Assembly: GCA_017164015.1 (NCBI GenBank)
Contig: CP071065.1
Coordinates: 7,283,501-7,347,500 of the forward strand
From: Nostoc sp. UHCC 0702
GTDB taxonomy: Bacteria; Cyanobacteriota; Cyanobacteriia; Cyanobacteriales; Nostocaceae
Length of the DNA: 64,000 bases
Direction: 5' to 3'
Shown here piece after piece: positions 60,319 to 64,000 of this stretch (its first letter is position 1; every line of letters starts with the position of its first letter). The position numbers and the translations under genes were made by a program. The notes beneath the pieces are model-generated. The model was not told the origin of the DNA. It was given only the letters and a program-made list of their open reading frames with translations, and did no database searches.

Positions 60319-61341
60319 TTATAGCCATTCACGAGGATTTTTTAGTACCTCTCTAAGTATTGCTTCCTTACTACCAGGAAGAGGTTGATCATCGTATTCC
60401 CAACTGGCAGATGGAGGCATACAGTTGAATACACTTTGTTGCTTAACCATACCACTTGCCAGACCAAAACGAAGGCCGCGATCGCAAGACAGAATAAACT
60501 CCACATAGCGTCCACGTACAAGACGCTGCCAGTACTTATTCCTCTCTGTAAACGTCATATCCTTACGCCTTTGAACAATCGGCATATAAGCAGGGAGGAA
60601 AGCTTCAGTACAATTAGTCACAAAGGCAAGCAGTTTTTGAGGATTATCTTTATTAAGATGGTCAAAGAAAATTCCACCTATGCCTCGACTTTCGCCACGA
60701 TGTGGAATGTGAAAGTACTCATCACACAACTTTTTAAAACGAGGGTAATAAGAAGAATCGTACTTGTCGCAAACCTCTTTATGCACCTGATGAAAATGAA
60801 CTGCATCTTCCTCAAAAAAGTAAGCCGGTGTCAAGTCTGCTCCCCCGCCAAACCACCAATAAACAGGTTGAGTACCATTATTGATCTGGAAATAACGATA
60901 GTTCACATGAGCAGTAGGTGCCATCGGATTCTGGGGATGAATCACAAAGCTAGAACCGGTGGCGAAGAAACGATTGGCTTTGCTATTACTGATTTGATCT
61001 GCTGCTTCTGTTGCTAAAGCACCTGATTGCTGGAAGGACATTCCAGGCGGTAATTCACCTTCTATCGCTACATAATTAACTCCCACCTTTTCAAAGATAT
61101 TGCCATTGTGCAGATATCTATCGATATATATACTGTCTTCACTACTTTCGCCAACCGTCCACATACCTTTATTGTCACGAGTCCAAGACTGTTCTATAAA
61201 TCCCTTACCATCTAGCGCCTCAAGAGCTTGGCAAGTGTTCTCAAACATCTGTCTGAAAGTCTTGTCGATTACCCCACGGATTTTCGGTTGTTGTGTCACC
61301 GATTTTTCTAGAATATGGGTCATGCTTATCTCCTCACTCAC
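60319..61341 (-). CDS. hemF: Oxygen-dependent coproporphyrinogen III oxidase HemF
   Basis: The 340-residue enzyme oxidatively decarboxylates coproporphyrinogen III to protoporphyrinogen IX using O2. Motifs: HVNYRYFQINNGTQPVYWWF, FGGGADLTPAYFFEEDAVHF and FIPHRGESRGIGGIFFDHLN-type (HIPHRGESRGIGGIFFDHL). The C terminus reads ASWEYDDQPLPGSKEAILRE. Length is normal. It lies between Rieske oxygenase genes and an FAD oxidase, which is unusual for a housekeeping copy; it may be a second, specialised HemF. Confidence 0.95.
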   Translation of the reverse strand: MSEEISMTHILEKSVTQQPKIRGVIDKTFRQMFENTCQALEALDGKGFIEQSWTRDNKGMWTVGESSEDSIYIDRYLHNGNIFEKVGVNYVAIEGELPPGMSFQQSGALATEAADQISNSKANRFFATGSSFVIHPQNPMAPTAHVNYRYFQINNGTQPVYWWFGGGADLTPAYFFEEDAVHFHQVHKEVCDKYDSSYYPRFKKLCDEYFHIPHRGESRGIGGIFFDHLNKDNPQKLLAFVTNCTEAFLPAYMPIVQRRKDMTFTERNKYWQRLVRGRYVEFILSCDRGLRFGLASGMVKQQSVFNCMPPSASWEYDDQPLPGSKEAILREVLKNPREWL

Positions 61342-61517
61342 TATTAATTAAGTCTTGCTCAGTTGCAATTGTGTTGTTATTGGTATACGATACCCTGCAA
61401 AAAAGTTATCTTATGTCTACTTTGATAATTCTAGATTCATTGATAATCTAAAATCCCAAATTGGTACTCGGTAGCCTTGTAGTAAAGACTGTTAATCAAA
61501 AATCCAAAATCTAAAAT

Positions 61518-62522
61518 CTAAAATCCGAAATTGTTAGAAGATTGTGCTAAATGCTTTTGCAAAAGCTTGCGAAAGGTAATGTCTAAAGCGTCAGCAGCAA
61601 CGTGAAGCTCTTCTGATATTTTAGGCATTGGTTGAGAATCTAAAGTTGCAACTACTACTGTGTCTTCTTGTGCAAGTTTGTGGTCAAGCTTTCTGAAAAA
61701 ATTATCTAACCAAGGTATGGGTAAAATATTGCGATACAAAACACGTTTAACAATGGTAGTTTTTTCATCAATAGGAAGGTGGGCAACTAAAATACCAAAC
61801 TTGATATCAAACTTATCATCTCTACCTATACTAATTTCTGCTAGGGTAACGTTGGGCAAGTATAATGTCAATCTTGTTTTCAACTCTGGGCGTCCGCCAA
61901 GTAAATAATTCAAAATACTTTTAGATTTTCCTAAAGATTCATAATTAACTTTGGCAACTGCACCCCAATCGTATTTATCAACTTTATACTTAATAGTTTT
62001 ATGGATTGGAATTCTCTGGCCAAAGGATTTTCGATGGACAGCAATCACATGGGTAAAGTCAAGATTTGCCTCCATAAGTCGAGCATAGTTTGCATGATCT
62101 ATACCCTCATCGTAAACAGGACGCATAGTCGAAACCATGTATTCTGGAAAAGTCGGCAAAGGAGGACGTTCTTTTTCTGGTAAGTCTCCATAAAATAGCC
62201 AGACAAAACCATATTTCTCTTTCACTGGGTAGCTGTCTACACTAGCTCGTTTAGGAATAGCTATTCCGGATGCATTGGAAGGAATTTCAATGCATTTACC
62301 ATCAGCTTGAAATTGCCATCCATGATAAGGACAACGGATACAGTCATCTTTAACCCAACCGAGAGATAAAGCAGCACCACGATGGGGACACTGATCTTTT
62401 AAAGCTACAATTTGTCCTTGAGAGTTGCGGTAGAGGACAAATCTCTGATTTAACATCACAATTTGCTTGGGCTTGTTGGTGACATTTGAGCTAAATTCAC
62501 AAGCATACCAGAAGTTATTCAA
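61518..62522 (-). CDS. Rieske non-heme iron oxygenase, paralogue 2
   Basis: The 334-residue protein has the Rieske cluster CPHRGAALSLGW...CPYHGWQF (C-x-H, then C-x2-H) near residues 44-70 and a mononuclear iron site ANLDFTHVIAVH (about 150) with Asp and two His. The neighbour 62633-63691 is a close paralogue (MLKNFWYACEFSSAVTNKPK versus MNNFWYACEFSSNVTNKPKQ). Rieske oxygenases of this kind hydroxylate or cleave aromatic or tetrapyrrole rings. Its own electron-transfer partner is not visible. Confidence 0.88.
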   Translation of the reverse strand: MNNFWYACEFSSNVTNKPKQIVMLNQRFVLYRNSQGQIVALKDQCPHRGAALSLGWVKDDCIRCPYHGWQFQADGKCIEIPSNASGIAIPKRASVDSYPVKEKYGFVWLFYGDLPEKERPPLPTFPEYMVSTMRPVYDEGIDHANYARLMEANLDFTHVIAVHRKSFGQRIPIHKTIKYKVDKYDWGAVAKVNYESLGKSKSILNYLLGGRPELKTRLTLYLPNVTLAEISIGRDDKFDIKFGILVAHLPIDEKTTIVKRVLYRNILPIPWLDNFFRKLDHKLAQEDTVVVATLDSQPMPKISEELHVAADALDITFRKLLQKHLAQSSNNFGF

Positions 62523-62632
62523 AGTATTTGCCTCCTATATTTTCTACATATATTTTCTTGGCAATTGAATATCAAATTGCACTCAGAATTTGGGTCTATA
62601 ACTCAACTATTATGAGATATAAATCTAGTTAA

Positions 62633-63691
62633 TTAACGAAGTTTTATCAGGTTTTGTACATCTGGTTTACAGTTATGCAATTCACTTTGGTTAGACTCCA
62701 AACCCCAACCCATAGCCAAATATTTTTGACGAAGCTGACGATAAGCAAGGGTTAAAGCATCAGCAGGAACATGGGCTTCAGTTGATAGAGTATCAGGTAT
62801 CAATTTGGGATATTGAGACTCGGTTACTACCCTATCTTCTAACCCAACTTTCTGGTGAAACTTGATAAATAATCTATCTGCCCAAGAATAGGTAAAAAAA
62901 TTGCGAAATTGAATTCTTTTACTAATGGTCGTGTTGAAATCAACAGGAATATGGACAGCATAATTGATCATTTTGCCACGACCAAAATCACTCTCAATCT
63001 TAGTTATGTTAGGGAGGTAAAAAGTGGTCTTGGCATTTAATTGTGTACGTGCTGGGCGAAAGAAGGCTTTAAATACACCATTCTTGGGCTGAGTGTAATT
63101 TTTATATGTAATTTTGGTACTTATGCCCCAATCTTCATGTTCAACTACATAGTCTTCAACTCTTGGATCTTGTGCAAATCCCGCCCCGAAGGAATTAGCA
63201 TGGACTGCATACAGATGAGCCGGATCGAGAGCGTTCTCTATGACTCTAGTATAGTTAGCTTTCATCTGATATTCCAAGTAAATGGGATGCATTGTTGGGT
63301 CTTCGTATTCTGGCAAATAAGGAATTGGCGGACGTTCTTGTTCTGGTAAATTTCCATAAAATAGCCAGACAAAACCATATTTTTCTTGCACCGAATAGCT
63401 GTCTACAGTAGCTCTTTTAGGGATAGGTGTTTCGACTGGGTTGGAGGGTATTTCAATACATTGCCCATCGGCTTGAAATTTCCATCCATGATACGGACAA
63501 CGGATACAGCCGTTTTCTAACCAGCCCATAGATAATGCAGCACCACGATGAGAACATTGGTCTTTGAGTGCTACAACTTGCCCTTTTTGATTACGATAGA
63601 GGACGAATCTTTGATTTAACAGCACAATTTGCTTGGGCTTGTTGGTGACAGCTGAGCTAAATTCACAAGCATACCAGAAGTTTTTTAACAT
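62633..63691 (-). CDS. Rieske non-heme iron oxygenase, paralogue 1
   Basis: The 352-residue protein has CSHRGAALSMGWLENGCIRC and PYHGWKF for the 2Fe-2S cluster and NALDPAHLYAVH for the catalytic iron (the full N-x2-D-x2-H-x4-H). The second part is the alpha-subunit-like substrate domain. It is the first gene of the minus-strand redox cluster. A TM or transit segment is absent, so it should be cytoplasmic. Paralogue 2 deviates slightly in the Asn position. The substrate is unknown; tetrapyrrole chemistry is suggested by hemF downstream. Confidence 0.9.
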   Translation of the reverse strand: MLKNFWYACEFSSAVTNKPKQIVLLNQRFVLYRNQKGQVVALKDQCSHRGAALSMGWLENGCIRCPYHGWKFQADGQCIEIPSNPVETPIPKRATVDSYSVQEKYGFVWLFYGNLPEQERPPIPYLPEYEDPTMHPIYLEYQMKANYTRVIENALDPAHLYAVHANSFGAGFAQDPRVEDYVVEHEDWGISTKITYKNYTQPKNGVFKAFFRPARTQLNAKTTFYLPNITKIESDFGRGKMINYAVHIPVDFNTTISKRIQFRNFFTYSWADRLFIKFHQKVGLEDRVVTESQYPKLIPDTLSTEAHVPADALTLAYRQLRQKYLAMGWGLESNQSELHNCKPDVQNLIKLR

Positions 63692-64000
63692 ACCTAAGCT
63701 CCTACTATTATAGATAAACGGGTTATTTGAAAATATTTTTTATAACTCAGTTTCTATGTTCTTGATATCAGGTGCGTTCGGTAGTGATACCAATTCTATG
63801 TGAGGTTGGGTTTGATTTACGTACAAAGAATTCATGAGTTACTCCTACAACGTGTAAGTGTAAAGCCTATAGGCGCATCTTCAAGAAATGGTATGAATAT
63901 AGGTCGGTTATTGACAATAAATAGAAGCTAATCAAGCTACACAAAAGGCACTTATTGACTTCTCTTTTATTTTTAATTGAGGAATGGTAAAGCACGACAG
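63692..64000. other. Upstream region of the Rieske cluster
   Basis: AT-rich DNA without a gene; it should hold the promoter of the cluster. No clear operator motif was fixed. The last 40 bases are unremarkable. Confidence 0.4.

Noticed and set aside
60385..61017. Plus-strand ORF of 210 codons
   Set aside because: Antisense to hemF; lacks coding character.

Overview
The window comes from a filamentous, probably heterocyst-forming cyanobacterium of the Nostoc/Anabaena/Calothrix type. The evidence is dense HIP1 octamers (GCGATCGC), arrays of 7-bp tandem repeats between genes, a DevBCA-type exporter, a CmpABCD bicarbonate transporter, many multi-PAS sensing genes and abundant small dispersed repeats. 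No database was searched; names rest on motifs visible in the translations.

Layout. 1-5256 (minus, runs off the left edge): a very long hybrid histidine kinase with a canonical blue-light LOV domain. 5917-7383: SelO AMP-transferase. 8007-13426: cmpABCD bicarbonate uptake operon. 13968-16959: lipid kinase, ExoD-like membrane protein and a small secreted protein. 17565-21619: WD40 protein, small antitoxin-like protein, TPR protein. 21906-28836: secreted emfourin-like inhibitor, a DhaM-HPr-EI phosphotransfer fusion, a phosphodiester glycosidase, an EF-hand protein and class II fructose-bisphosphate aldolase. 29117-36151 is an accessory island: Uma2 nuclease, a broken hicA with its hicB, an operon of four unknown small genes preceded by an unusual leader (tRNA-like sequence, two hairpins that share arms, a 17-codon ORF, a terminator), an IS701-like transposase remnant, a truncated tnpB and a phage-like remnant. 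36392-41225 returns to housekeeping genes: phasin-like protein, FKBP, HNH nuclease, dnaB, rplI, glyoxalase II. 41514-49878 is a surface-polysaccharide cluster of glycosyltransferases around an ABC exporter that carries two histidine-kinase-like helical hairpins at its C terminus. 50553-53704: HMA2 protein, Gln-rich secreted protein, dnaN. 53932-54144: relics of a parDE toxin-antitoxin pair cut by a MITE-like repeat. 54162-57413: devBCA. 57540-63691 (minus): a redox cluster of two Rieske oxygenases, HemF, an ATC-hydrolase-like protein and a cytokinin-dehydrogenase-like FAD oxidase.

How the parts work together. CmpABCD and the aldolase serve carbon acquisition and the Calvin cycle or glycolysis. 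The 41.5-49.9 kb cluster probably builds and exports a glycan. The 57.5-63.7 kb cluster looks like a co-directional oxidative tailoring or tetrapyrrole-related pathway of unknown product.

The most striking theme is repeat DNA. At least four MITE-like families with terminal inverted repeats are present, one caught as filled and empty versions of the same sequence. The same kinds of repeat sit in frame inside otherwise intact proteins: twice in the histidine kinase, once in the phosphotransfer fusion and once in tnpB. The strongest candidates for undescribed biology are the ABC exporter with tandem DHp-like hairpins, the tRNA-like leader of the unknown four-gene operon, and the Rieske/HemF/FAD cluster.
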